NCBI GenBank assembly: GCA_035622275.1
Contig: DASPVQ010000007.1
Coordinates: forward strand, 62,001 to 126,000
Direction of reading: 5' to 3'
Length of the DNA: 64,000 bases
From: Thermoplasmata archaeon
GTDB taxonomy: Archaea > Thermoplasmatota > Thermoplasmata > Lutacidiplasmatales > UBA184
Shown: piece after piece, positions 52,371 through 60,589 of the stretch
Position numbering within the stretch: position 1 is the stretch's first letter
Layout: each line of letters opens with the position of its first letter
Notes under the pieces: model-generated
What the model was told of the DNA's origin: nothing
Database searches by the model: none
Seen by the model: only the letters and a program-made list of their open reading frames with translations
Made by a program: the position numbers and the translations under genes

Positions 52371-53983
52371 GGGGGATCGCGGGCCCGGACGCCGGCGTCC
52401 GAATCCGAGGTCGTCGCTCCGCCCCTCAGCGCGGCGAGCAGCCGGGCGCCATCGGGCGAACCGAGCCCCGTGCACGGGTCCCAGCCGGGTCCCGCCGAAT
52501 AGCCGCCGTTCCCTCCGGTGGTGATGTCGTGGAACGTCCGGGGCGCGGCGTACAGGCGCGGGTTCAGGAAGCCGAGGGGAGCGCCGAGCGCCGACTGGAT
52601 CCGAGCGATCAGGGCCGCCCAGAGGGGCGCGACCGCGCTGGTGCCGCCGAACACCGTCGCCTCGCCATCGACGAGGACGCGGTAGCCGGTGAGGGGGTCC
52701 GCATCGGCGGCGACGTCGGGAACCCCGCGTCCGGCGAAGCCGTTCGGGGCGGCGGGCACGCCGACCCCGACCTGGTAGCTCGGGAGCGCGAACGCTTCGC
52801 TGACCCCGCCGCCGCTCGCGCCCTCTCCTTCGGCGAGATCGTTCCAGGTCGTCTCGGCGACGATCCTCGTGCCGGCGAGGGTGAGCCGCGTGCCGCCGCA
52901 GCCGAGCGCGCCGGGCGCCGAGGCCGGGAAGTCGACCTCGAGCGGTCCGCCGGGGCCACCGTCGGTCGCTCCCTGGTCTCCCGAGGCCGCAAGAACGCCG
53001 ACCCCCAGCGCCGCCGCGTCCTCGAACGCCGATTCGAGGGCCGCGCGCGCCTGACCGGTCCAGCTCGCTTCCGGCCCGCCCCAGCTCATCGACAACAGGT
53101 CCGGTCGGTGAACGTCATCGTGCACGGCGGCGAGGACGCCGTCGAGGAACCCCTGGTCGGTGTTCGGGGCGAAGTACGCGACGATCGCGGCCCCGGGGGC
53201 GACAGAACCGGCGACCTCGATGTCGAGCGTGACCTCGCCGTCGGGCCCGGTCGGCACCCCGGTGGGCGCGTTCGTCGCGCCGTCGACCGACACGACCGTG
53301 ACGCTCGGTGGCGAGAGGCCGAGGCCGGAGAAGTACCGCGCCAGATCGGCGGCCCGAAAGCCACCGCCGAGCTCCAGGAGCCCGATCGTGACGCCGGAGC
53401 CGTTCGTGGCGCCGGGGAAGTCGTACGCCGCCGCGACCTCGGGCGGCGAGTAGGAGGGCTGGCCGGCGGCGCTCGCCGGGCGCGGCCGCAGGGGCGGCCG
53501 CGCCTGCGGACGATCGTCGAGCCCGAAGACCCCGACCACGATGCCGTCGAGCGACGCCGGCACCGAGAGCGGACCCTCGCGCCCGCGGTAGGATCCGCGC
53601 GGATACACGTAGCGATGCAGCTGGGTGCCGAAGGCCGGCGCGAGGTCGCGGACCCGGCCCGCGAGGCGGACCGACCGGCGGGCCCGGTCCGTTCGCGCGA
53701 TGCGCAGCCCGTGAGCCCCGGCGAACGACGCGACTCGTTCCAGGTCGTCGGCGCGTGCGCCGTATCCTTGGGCGAACTCGGCGCGCGAGGGATAGGGTGT
53801 GCCAGGGGGCCGACCGCTCGCGAGCGGGTCGAGCGACGGGAACGCACCCGGCGCGGATCCGCGGCGCAGCAGGACGGTGAGCTCCAACGACTCGCCGACG
53901 TCGGCCGTGCCCAGCCGTCGGGCGCCGGTCAGCACACCGCGACGACTCCCGGCGAGCTCGACACGGGCCCCGTTCGCCGCCAT
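52367..53983 (-). CDS. S53 (sedolisin/kumamolisin-like) serine-carboxyl protease
   Basis: 538 residues. Pro-domain about 20-160 (SRAEFAQGYGA, then the processing region), catalytic domain after it. The S53 set is complete: E250 and D254 in GEVTLDIE, D336 in ASGDQG, S449 in GGTSAVAPLW, and a calcium-site Asp in HDITTGG near the C-terminus. Usually secreted and acid-active, yet no clear signal peptide is seen, so export route or an intracellular role is open. Its stop overlaps the hydroxyproline epimerase start. Confidence 0.92.
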   Translation of the reverse strand: MAANGARVELAGSRRGVLTGARRLGTADVGESLELTVLLRRGSAPGAFPSLDPLASGRPPGTPYPSRAEFAQGYGARADDLERVASFAGAHGLRIARTDRARRSVRLAGRVRDLAPAFGTQLHRYVYPRGSYRGREGPLSVPASLDGIVVGVFGLDDRPQARPPLRPRPASAAGQPSYSPPEVAAAYDFPGATNGSGVTIGLLELGGGFRAADLARYFSGLGLSPPSVTVVSVDGATNAPTGVPTGPDGEVTLDIEVAGSVAPGAAIVAYFAPNTDQGFLDGVLAAVHDDVHRPDLLSMSWGGPEASWTGQARAALESAFEDAAALGVGVLAASGDQGATDGGPGGPLEVDFPASAPGALGCGGTRLTLAGTRIVAETTWNDLAEGEGASGGGVSEAFALPSYQVGVGVPAAPNGFAGRGVPDVAADADPLTGYRVLVDGEATVFGGTSAVAPLWAALIARIQSALGAPLGFLNPRLYAAPRTFHDITTGGNGGYSAGPGWDPCTGLGSPDGARLLAALRGGATTSDSDAGVRARDPP

Positions 53984-54016
53984 CCTCTCGGTGCTGCGGA
54001 GAGCGAGCGGGTCGGC

Positions 54017-54943
54017 TTACGCTCGTCGGTCGACCGGGACACCGCGCGGAGCGACCGGCGCGGCGAGGTGGGTGGCCAGCGCGAAGAACGCCTCGGGGGG
54101 AAGCTCCTCCGGTCGGCGGGTCGGCCAGCCGGGCGGCCATCCCGACGCCTCGGCGAGGCGGTCGGCCGCCCCGGACGATCCGGCGAGGGCGGGCAGGAGG
54201 TTACCGAGCTGCTTGCGTCGCGCGCGGAACAGCGTCCGGACGGCCCGCTCGAAGACCGGGACCGACGGAACCGGTAGCGGTCCGATCCGGGCCCGGTGTA
54301 CCGCGAGCCGGCCCTCCACCTCGGGCGTCGGCTCGAAGGCGCGGGCCGGAACGGTCTGGAACAGCTCGACTTCGCCGTAGAGACGGGCCGCCAGCGCGAG
54401 GCGACCATACCGGCGCGTTCCCGGTGATGCGGCGAGGCGCTCGGCGACCTCGCGCTGCACGAGGAAGACGGTGCGGGGCACGCGCGCGGCGAAGCAACGG
54501 AGCAGGATCGGCGTGGCCAGCGAGTAGGGAAGGTTCCCGACCACGCAGCGGACACCGGCCAGGTCGGTCGAGGTGGCGTCCTCCTCTCGCACCGAGACGG
54601 AATCGCCGAAGGTTGCCTGCAGGAATCGCGCGAGCCGCGGGTCGCGCTCGACGACCGCAAGGAGGCGCACCCCGCGACGGAGGAGGGCCGCGGTGAGGAT
54701 CCCGAGGCCCCCGCCGATCTCCAGGATCGGCCCCGGGACGATGTCGGTGACGAGCGCGGCCTCAGCGTCCGCGACGAAGGGGTCCGCGAGGAACGATTGT
54801 CCCCGGCGGCGAGAGGGGCGGACGCCGAGGGCCGAGAGCGTTCGACGGATCTCTTCCGGCCGCTCCGGCACCCCGGCCGGCACGGCATCACGGGGCGACG
54901 AAGAGCCGGTGTTGCGGGTGCGGCGGGAGACGTTAGCGCGCAA
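54017..54943 (-). CDS. ksgA: 16S rRNA (adenine-N6)-dimethyltransferase KsgA/Dim1
   Basis: 308 residues. Dimethylates two adjacent adenosines near the 3' end of 16S rRNA. SAM motifs ILEIGGGLGILTAALL and VERDPRLARF, the catalytic NLPYSLATPIL, and VQREVAERLAASPG are clear. A TTG at 54943 is chosen: the TATA box at 54968-54974 would start transcription almost on it, giving a leaderless message. GTG 54883 is the alternative and begins nearer the conserved domain. The gene is cut off from DUF655 by an integrase remnant. Confidence 0.93.
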   Translation of the reverse strand: MRANVSRRTRNTGSSSPRDAVPAGVPERPEEIRRTLSALGVRPSRRRGQSFLADPFVADAEAALVTDIVPGPILEIGGGLGILTAALLRRGVRLLAVVERDPRLARFLQATFGDSVSVREEDATSTDLAGVRCVVGNLPYSLATPILLRCFAARVPRTVFLVQREVAERLAASPGTRRYGRLALAARLYGEVELFQTVPARAFEPTPEVEGRLAVHRARIGPLPVPSVPVFERAVRTLFRARRKQLGNLLPALAGSSGAADRLAEASGWPPGWPTRRPEELPPEAFFALATHLAAPVAPRGVPVDRRA

Positions 54944-54967
54944 CGCACCCGATTCTCTGGCGGTCTG

Positions 54968-54974
54968 TATTTAA
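54968..54974 (-). promoter_or_regulatory. TATA box of ksgA
   Basis: TTAAATA on the minus strand, 25-31 nt before TTG 54943. It implies that ksgA is transcribed on its own. Confidence 0.55.
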
Positions 54975-55145
54975 GCGCGTGGCGCCGGGTCCGGATTGGA
55001 AGAAACGGGTCTCAACTCCTGTCCGCCGAGCGCGAGCGCGCGGTCCATCGCTCCTCGAACTGCCGGCGATCACTCGGCATGTATCCGAACTCCCCGAGAG
55101 TTCAAATAACGTCAAAACGACCTAAATCCCGTCGAAGAACGCCTG

Positions 55146-55460
55146 TCATAGCTTCGTCTGGTTACGAGCGTGCCAGGGCGCTGTCGGCCTCGGATCCGTG
55201 AATGTGCCACCGTAGGTTCGCCACTCGCGTTGAATTTCGCCGGCCAAATCCGCGAGGTTGGGATCGTCGATGAGGTCCTTTCTAGTCCTCCCAATTCCGA
55301 GGAGCTGCATGACGGGGTTGTACAGGACGAGCTCGCGGCCCTTGAGCCAGTCGAGATAGAGGTCGGGGTCTCCCAGAGAGTCGCGATGCGGCCGGGTAGC
55401 TCGGACACAGCACGTACCGAGGAGGATTAGCGTCCTTCTCCTCCCGCACGTCCTTCAGGT
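55146..55460 (-). other. Unassigned open frame, possible gene remnant
   Basis: Minus-strand frame open from just after an in-frame stop at about 55460 to TGA 55146. The stretch from about 55376 down reads like real protein (GDPDLYLDWLKGRELV, then DLIDDPNLADLAGEI), but it has no good start codon; the first ATG is at 55310 and gives only 54 residues. No family recognised. It directly follows the integrase remnant in another frame and may be its relic cargo. The rest of the gap 54975-55146 holds nothing recognisable. Confidence 0.3.
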
Positions 55461-55875
55461 CGAGGGCGAGCCGCTCCGAGATTCAGCCGTCGGCGTCCCA
55501 CAGGGCCCCGATCAGCGCGGCGTCCCGCTTGCTGTTCGCGCCCTCGATCATGCGGGTCACGTCCGCCGGCATCCGGATCGAGGTCGGCGCGAGCCGGGGC
55601 GCTTTGAAGGGCATGCGGCAGGCTTCGGCGAGCTTGGCCTTCCCGATCTTCTTGTAGAACTCGCGCAGCGTCCGAAGGTCGTACGGCGCGGATCGCTTCC
55701 CATCCTACCGGAGCCCGGTCTTAAGGTCGGCCAGGTCCCGCTCGGTCGCCTCCGATAGGGGCCGGCCCATGCGCTTACGCAACGCCTCGAGCTGGCTCCA
55801 GTAGGTCGAGAGCGAGCTCTCCTTCCCCTGGGAGGACGCCTGGTAGTCGGAGATCTCTGTCTCGGGTTCGTACAT
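55429..55875 (-). pseudogene. Tyrosine recombinase/integrase remnant with two in-frame stops
   Basis: One minus-strand frame from ATG 55875. The N-terminal SAM-like core-binding part (STYWSQLEALRKRMGRPL, ERDLADLKTGLR) is interrupted by TAG at 55705-55707. It resumes in the same frame with YDLRTLREFYKKIG and reaches the catalytic domain (RDAALIGALWDADG-stop-ISERLALDLKDV). The TGA at 55483-55485 sits exactly where the family has its first catalytic Arg (G-x-R-x-S-E); one C-to-T change in CGA would cause it. The His/Arg and Tyr part of the enzyme is missing. Confidence 0.8.
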
Positions 55876-55923
55876 CGCGGGCCCCAACTAACGCCGGGGG
55901 TTCGGTGCCATTTACTGTATTTG

Positions 55924-56469
55924 TCAAGGAGCCACGAATAGCCGGTACTTGTCGTCGACACCGCTCAGCTCCTGCTCGATCCGCCCGACGAGGAGCTTCT
56001 CGGGCGACTTGAGGTGGAGCCGGGCCTCGATGTCCTCGAAGCTGGAGAACGGGAGGCGCTTGCGCTCGTCGACGATCTGCTGCATCGTCTTCTTCCCGAT
56101 CCCCGGCAGGAGCTCGAGCAGGTGGAAGCGGCGGGAGACGGCCGGCGACTCGTTGAAGAAGCGCAGGTAGCGCGGCGCATTCGCGCGCACGATCCGTTCG
56201 AGCGTCGCCGGTAGCTCGGCGCGCCCGGCGACGGTCAGCTCGTCGTAGCCGATGCGACGGCGGACGTGGTCGATCGGGGGCGGCGCCCCGTCGATCGGCA
56301 CCAGCGCGATGCGGCCGCCGCTCGCGAGCCTCGCGCCCGTGCGTGGCACGAGCTCGAACAGCTTGAGCTCGTCCTCACCGATCGCGAGGGCGAGGGGCTC
56401 CCGGTGGAAGCCGCGCTCGGTCTGCCGGCCGTTCGGCAGGTAGTCCAGAATGTACGCGTAGTTCTCCAC
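55924..56469 (-). CDS. DUF655 family RNA-binding protein
   Basis: 181 residues. Begins MENYAYILDYLPNG, the usual DUF655 start. A nucleic-acid-binding beta domain is followed by a helix-hairpin-helix region (LLPGIGKKTMQQIVDERK, then FSSFEDIEARL). In archaea it usually lies between rpoF and ksgA, and a role in ribosome or RNA metabolism is presumed. Here rpoF precedes by 15 nt, but a dead integrase follows before ksgA. Confidence 0.92.
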   Translation of the reverse strand: MENYAYILDYLPNGRQTERGFHREPLALAIGEDELKLFELVPRTGARLASGGRIALVPIDGAPPPIDHVRRRIGYDELTVAGRAELPATLERIVRANAPRYLRFFNESPAVSRRFHLLELLPGIGKKTMQQIVDERKRLPFSSFEDIEARLHLKSPEKLLVGRIEQELSGVDDKYRLFVAP

Positions 56470-56484
56470 GGGTCCGACCCCCGT

Positions 56485-56799
56485 TCATCGGTACTGCGCG
56501 ACGATCTCGAGGACGCGCGTGATCTGCGCCTCGTCGAGCACGACCCGCTCCTTCGCGAACAGGAGGCGGATCTCCTCGGGATACTGGGGCAGCGTGTCGG
56601 CGGCCTTGACCGCGACGCTCAGGTCGACGAACGCGAGCGCGCGCAGCTCCGCGATCAGCTTCGCGGTCTCCTCCGCGGACAGGCGCGCGAACTGCTCGGC
56701 GTGCTGGAGGGCGAGCGCCGCCTCGCGCGGCAGCGTCCGGCCGGCGGCGTCCTCGACGAGCAGCTCCTTGACGCGGGCGAGCGGGACGGGTTCAGGCAT
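56485..56799 (-). CDS. rpoF: DNA-directed RNA polymerase subunit F (Rpb4-like)
   Basis: 104 residues from ATG 56799; a longer reading exists but overlaps L21e. Rpb4/RpoF pattern: VPLARVKELL, ARLSAEETAKLIAELRAL, and the C-terminal HRDC-like part with LPQYPEEIRLLFAKERVVL. Forms the stalk of RNA polymerase with subunit E. Overlaps the L21e stop by 8 nt. Confidence 0.93.
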   Translation of the reverse strand: MPEPVPLARVKELLVEDAAGRTLPREAALALQHAEQFARLSAEETAKLIAELRALAFVDLSVAVKAADTLPQYPEEIRLLFAKERVVLDEAQITRVLEIVAQYR

Positions 56800-57103
56800 C
56801 GTGCCCTCCGCGCGCGACCGGCAAGAGGTGGATCGGCGTCGCCACGAGCTCCTTGCGCTTGCCGCCATCGAGGAAGGCGACGCGGTAGGCGCGGCCGCTG
56901 CGGCCGACCACGGTGCACACGCGGCCCTGGTAGCGGGGGTGCGGCTGGCCGTGCGGGTCGGACGGCTCGATGCGGACCATCACCTTCTCGCCGATCGCGA
57001 ACTCGCGCAGGAACCGGGTCACCGGCGGAAGCCCGCGCTCGCGAACCTCCTTCGTGAACGTCCCGCGCGTGCGCGAGCGGAACCCCTTCGAGCTCTTGAC
57101 CAT
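56792..57103 (-). CDS. rpl21e: 50S ribosomal protein L21e
   Basis: 103 residues. N-terminus MVKSSKGFRSRTRGTFTKEVRERG and the SH3-like core YQGRVCTVVGRSGRAYRV are diagnostic of this archaeal/eukaryotic protein. Starts at the base next to the pus10 stop and overlaps rpoF, in the usual archaeal order. Confidence 0.97.
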   Translation of the reverse strand: MVKSSKGFRSRTRGTFTKEVRERGLPPVTRFLREFAIGEKVMVRIEPSDPHGQPHPRYQGRVCTVVGRSGRAYRVAFLDGGKRKELVATPIHLLPVARGGHDA

Positions 57104-58339
57104 CTACGCCTCCGAGTCGTGGATCTCCGTCACGTCGAGGTACTCGACCTTGAGGGGAACGCCGACGAGCTGGGCGAGGTTCGGTTCGGTGCGTCCGTCA
57201 TCGCCCTCCACCCACTCCTTGACGTACGTGCCCGCCTCGGTCCTGACGTCGAGCGTGAACCGCCCTTCGCTCGCGTCCACGACGCGGGCCGCGACGATCC
57301 GACGCGTGCGAACGCGGTCGGCTCGACGGTGGGCGACGCGGGTGGGCGTGCGCTGGGCGATCGCCCGGGCGAGCGCGAGGTCGAGGGCCTCATTAACCTT
57401 TGCCACGGCGGCCGCGCCCGCCACCCCGACGCGGTAGCTCTTGTCCGGCGCCGCCTCCTTGATCCGGACGACGTCCGGCGCCCCGGCCGGGGCAAGGTCG
57501 CCCACCTCGACCCGGCCCCCCGCCGACGCGCCCACCTCGGCGGCGAGTGCGGCCAGGTCGAGCGAGCGCACGCGCGGGCGCACGAGCTCGAGGACGAACG
57601 GGCGTCCCCGGCCGAGCATGCGGGCGTCGATGTCCTCGCGGCCCATCCCGTGGAACCGGGTCCCCATCGCTCCCGACGCCCGGACGAACGGGGCGCCGAC
57701 GAGCTCCTCGACGCTCTCGGCGTAGGTCTTACCGGACCCGCCGCAGGTCGCGCACCCCCGGCCCCGGCATCGCCGGCAGGGCCAGTGGGTCTGGGGCAGC
57801 GTCCGGTCGAGCTTGCGGTAGCGGCCCTGCACGAAGACGGGCAGCACCGTGAGCTCGACCCGACCGACGGGCAGGTCCGCGAGGAACACGACGTCGGGCC
57901 GCTCCGACCCGCCGACGGCGCCGGTACGGGCCTCGAGTCGTTTGCCGAGCTCGCGGTTGAACGCCGCCCGGGCGCTCTCGCCCCACGCGCTGCCGAGCTC
58001 GATCCACTCGGCTTCCTCGCGGGCGAGGCGCTCGGGGTCCCAGCGGGAGCCGCAGGTGAACCGGTGCCACTCGTAGCCGTCGCCGGCGCGAACGGCCCGA
58101 TCGACCCAGGTCTCCAGGCGCGCGAACGTCCCGCCGCAGAGCGAGCACGCCTCGGCGGGTCCCGGGGCCTCCGTGCCGAGGCGGGCGGCGAGGCGCCGGG
58201 CCCGCTCGGGGTTGGCGAGGCCGTGCCCGAGCCGCCCGAAGACCCGCCCGAAGCACTCCGCGCACCATCCGCGTCCCACCGCGCGCCGGGCGACCGCGAG
58301 CGCCGTCTCGGGCGGCGAGAAGTCGGGGAGCTCGCGCAC
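57104..58339 (-). CDS. pus10: tRNA pseudouridine synthase Pus10
   Basis: 411 residues, GTG start; AGGCTAAACC at 58361-58370 may be its TATA box. Makes pseudouridine at tRNA positions 54 and 55. The N-terminal THUMP-like domain carries zinc cysteines (CAEC, CSLC). The catalytic Asp is in HGMGREDIDARMLG. Two more CxxC pairs (CRRC, CATC) lie in the middle, followed by FVLELVRPR. First gene of the conserved pus10-rpl21e-rpoF-DUF655 block. Confidence 0.94.
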   Translation of the reverse strand: MRELPDFSPPETALAVARRAVGRGWCAECFGRVFGRLGHGLANPERARRLAARLGTEAPGPAEACSLCGGTFARLETWVDRAVRAGDGYEWHRFTCGSRWDPERLAREEAEWIELGSAWGESARAAFNRELGKRLEARTGAVGGSERPDVVFLADLPVGRVELTVLPVFVQGRYRKLDRTLPQTHWPCRRCRGRGCATCGGSGKTYAESVEELVGAPFVRASGAMGTRFHGMGREDIDARMLGRGRPFVLELVRPRVRSLDLAALAAEVGASAGGRVEVGDLAPAGAPDVVRIKEAAPDKSYRVGVAGAAAVAKVNEALDLALARAIAQRTPTRVAHRRADRVRTRRIVAARVVDASEGRFTLDVRTEAGTYVKEWVEGDDGRTEPNLAQLVGVPLKVEYLDVTEIHDSEA

Positions 58340-58400
58340 GCGCGGCCGAGCCCGGAGCGCGGTTTAGCCTCTCGCCCGCGCCGGTGGTGCCGTTACACGT

Positions 58401-58408
58401 CTATTTAC
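58401..58408 (+). promoter_or_regulatory. TATA box of the DUF6015-like gene
   Basis: CTATTTAC, 30-37 nt before ATG 58438, in the 98-nt gap between divergent pus10 and this gene. Confidence 0.5.
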
Positions 58409-58437
58409 TGGGCCGTGGTCTCCCCGGGGCGGCCCGC

Positions 58438-58833
58438 ATGGCGTCGATCACGGAGGCGGAGCTGACGCGCGCGATCGAACGGACGCTCGTGGCGACCGGC
58501 AAGATGCCGCCGGCGGAGGCGCGGTCGACCGCGCGCATGGTCCTGGGCTACTTCGGCCTCGACGACACCGTCCTCGACAACAAGCTCTCGAGCGAGGACC
58601 GGGACCGGTTCTATCAGCTCGAGGAGGAGGGGCTCCTGACGAGCGAGGAGGAGGACGCCACGGTCTCCCGCGGCAAGACCTGGCGGATCCACTACTGGCT
58701 CCTGAAGAAGGCGCGGATCCGCGACGTGGGCCAGGCGGGAGATGCCCCCGCCGCCGACGACGCGGCGACCGTCTACCGCGACATCGGCGAGTCGGACTGG
58801 AAGCGCCGGGCCGATCCGCCCGCCGGCACGTAG
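58438..58833 (+). CDS. DUF6015-like small protein
   Basis: 131 residues from ATG 58438 (an upstream in-frame extension is disfavoured by the TATA box). Mostly helical: ITEAELTRAIERTL, ARMVLGYFGLDDTVLDNKL, DRDRFYQLEEEGLL, and a final strand/helix TWRIHYWLLKKARI. This pattern recalls a family found mainly in Thermoplasmatota (DUF6015); function unknown. The region may act as a winged-helix-type binding module, but no partner is evident. Convergent with the PrsW-like gene 8 nt on. Confidence 0.65.
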   Translation: MASITEAELTRAIERTLVATGKMPPAEARSTARMVLGYFGLDDTVLDNKLSSEDRDRFYQLEEEGLLTSEEEDATVSRGKTWRIHYWLLKKARIRDVGQAGDAPAADDAATVYRDIGESDWKRRADPPAGT

Positions 58834-58841
58834 GGGCGCCG

Positions 58842-59669
58842 TCAGCGGGGCCCGCCGGGCTGGAAGCGGTTCGCGCCGGGCAGGAGCGCCGGGTACTCGG
58901 ACGCCGCGATCACGTGGCGGACGTGCTCGATCGCGGTGAACGCGAAGGCGATCGCGGCGAGGAGCGCCACGAACGAGGCGAGGTCGATGCCGACGCCCGA
59001 GATCCCGAGCAGTCCGACGAGCACCGAGAGCGAGGCGATCGCGTTGAACGTGGCGTGCATCGCGACCGCGAGCAGGTAGTAGGCGCCGCTCCCGGGCCCG
59101 GGCACGGAGAACTTCGAGCGCGCGTACCCGTAGCCGAACATGCCGGTCGAGCTGCCGTGCAGCAGCACGCTCGAGACCGATCGCACGACGATGAGCGCGA
59201 TGCCGGCGACGAGGCCGCCGATCAGGAACGCCGCGAGGCCGTAGAGGAACGTCTCGAAGAAGCCGAAGCCGAGGCCGACCGACGCGCCGAAGACGGGTCC
59301 GTCCGCGACCGAGCGGATGCGCGCGCGGAAGGCGTAGACCCCGCTGGCCTTCAGCGCCTCCTCGATGAACGGCGCGATCACGAGCACGAGGAAGAACTCC
59401 CCGAGCGTCGAGTTGCCGTTGAGGAAGACGAACTCCGGGCCGGGGAGCGCCGACGACAGGCTCGTCCCGAGGCTGACCAGGACCGCCTCGAGGATCGCGG
59501 CGACGATCGTCGCGAAGAGCGCGCCGTAGGCAAACGCGCCGAGGACCGAGCTCCAGTCGCTGCGGGCGAACCGCTCCGTCCGCCGCACCCAGGCGAGGTA
59601 GACGAGCGCGGGGGCGAGCGAGAGGAGGACGAGGACGACCAGGTCGGCGATCGCGTCGAACGCGCTCAC
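58842..59669 (-). CDS. PrsW-type intramembrane metalloprotease
   Basis: 275 residues, about eight hydrophobic segments. The PrsW/CPBP-like site is present: Glu pair in APFIEEALKA, GFGFFETFLYG, LLHGSSTGMFG and AMHATFNA, giving the Glu and His residues that bind metal within the membrane. Probably cleaves membrane-anchored substrates. GTG start overlaps the upstream dehydrogenase stop (GTGA). Confidence 0.85.
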   Translation of the reverse strand: MSAFDAIADLVVLVLLSLAPALVYLAWVRRTERFARSDWSSVLGAFAYGALFATIVAAILEAVLVSLGTSLSSALPGPEFVFLNGNSTLGEFFLVLVIAPFIEEALKASGVYAFRARIRSVADGPVFGASVGLGFGFFETFLYGLAAFLIGGLVAGIALIVVRSVSSVLLHGSSTGMFGYGYARSKFSVPGPGSGAYYLLAVAMHATFNAIASLSVLVGLLGISGVGIDLASFVALLAAIAFAFTAIEHVRHVIAASEYPALLPGANRFQPGGPR

Positions 59670-60589
59670 GCGCCGGACCCTCGTGGCGGGTAGGCGTAGA
59701 ACCCCTCACCGGACTTGCGGCCCAGCTTGCCGGCGGCGACGAGCGTCCGCCACAGGGGGCAGGCCCGGTAGCGCGGGTCGCGGAAGCCGTCCCACAGCAC
59801 GTCGAGGATCGCGAGCGCCGTGTCGAGGCCAACGAGGTCCGCGAGTTCGAAGGGGCCCATCGGATGGCGGAAGCCGAGCTTGTAGGCGGTGTCGATGTCC
59901 TCCTTCGTCGCGACGCCCTCGAAGAGCATCCAGGCGGCCTCGTTGAGCAGCACCGCCAGCGCGCGGGTGGTCACGAAACCGGGGGTGTCGCGCGACGTCA
60001 CCACGGTCTTGCCGAGGCGGACGGCGAACGCCCGGGCGCGCTCCACGACCTCGGGCCGGCTCGTGTGGCCCGGGATCAGCTCGACGAGCGGCATCTGGAG
60101 GACGGGGTTGAAGAAGTGCAGGCCGACGAGGCGGCCCGGGTCCGCGAGGCCCTGCGCGATCTGGGTGATCGGCAGCGACGAGGTGTTCGACGCGAGGAGC
60201 GCCCCGGGCGACGCAGTGCCCTCGAGCTCGCGGAAGAGCTGGCGCTTCAGCCCGAGATCCTCGGGCGCCGCCTCGACGACGATCTGCGCGCGATCGGCCC
60301 GCCGCAGTCCGATCGCGACGTCGATCCGCCCGAGCGCGCTCTCCTTCTCGCCCGCGCCGATCGCGCCCTTGCGCGTGGCGTGGTCGAGCGCCCGCTCGGC
60401 GTTGGCGAGCCCCCGGCGAGCGAGCTCCTCGTTGACGTCTGCGAGGGTCACGGGGTACTCGGCGAGCGCGCACTGGGCGGCGATGCCGCTGCCCATGATC
60501 CCGGCGCCGACGACGAAGACCCGCTCCCGAACGGACGCACGGGGATCGCTGCCCGGCTCGATCCCCGCCGCGGGCGTCGCGTCGCTCAC
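59666..60589 (-). CDS. 3-hydroxyacyl-CoA (3-hydroxybutyryl-CoA) dehydrogenase
   Basis: 307 residues, GTG 60589. NAD-binding motif VVGAGIMGSGIAAQCAL, then SNTSSLPIT and the catalytic His in LHFFNPV, with Glu in PLVELIPG. The C-terminal helical domain has GFRHPMGPFELADLVGLD. Oxidises 3-hydroxyacyl-CoA in beta-oxidation, or runs in reverse in butyrate or carbon-fixation cycles. The start overlaps the thiolation-enzyme stop (GTGA), an odd functional pairing. No other beta-oxidation genes are in the window. Confidence 0.93.
   Translation of the reverse strand: MSDATPAAGIEPGSDPRASVRERVFVVGAGIMGSGIAAQCALAEYPVTLADVNEELARRGLANAERALDHATRKGAIGAGEKESALGRIDVAIGLRRADRAQIVVEAAPEDLGLKRQLFRELEGTASPGALLASNTSSLPITQIAQGLADPGRLVGLHFFNPVLQMPLVELIPGHTSRPEVVERARAFAVRLGKTVVTSRDTPGFVTTRALAVLLNEAAWMLFEGVATKEDIDTAYKLGFRHPMGPFELADLVGLDTALAILDVLWDGFRDPRYRACPLWRTLVAAGKLGRKSGEGFYAYPPRGSGA

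Noticed and set aside
55170-55430. Plus-strand 86-codon frame opposite the integrase remnant
   Set aside because: It is antisense to the protein-like minus-strand frame and has no recognisable motif or upstream promoter signal.
55483-55707. TAG and TGA in the integrase as recoded pyrrolysine or selenocysteine codons
   Set aside because: Neither position is expected to hold these residues, the second replaces a catalytic Arg, and the 3' half of the gene is gone; decay is simpler.
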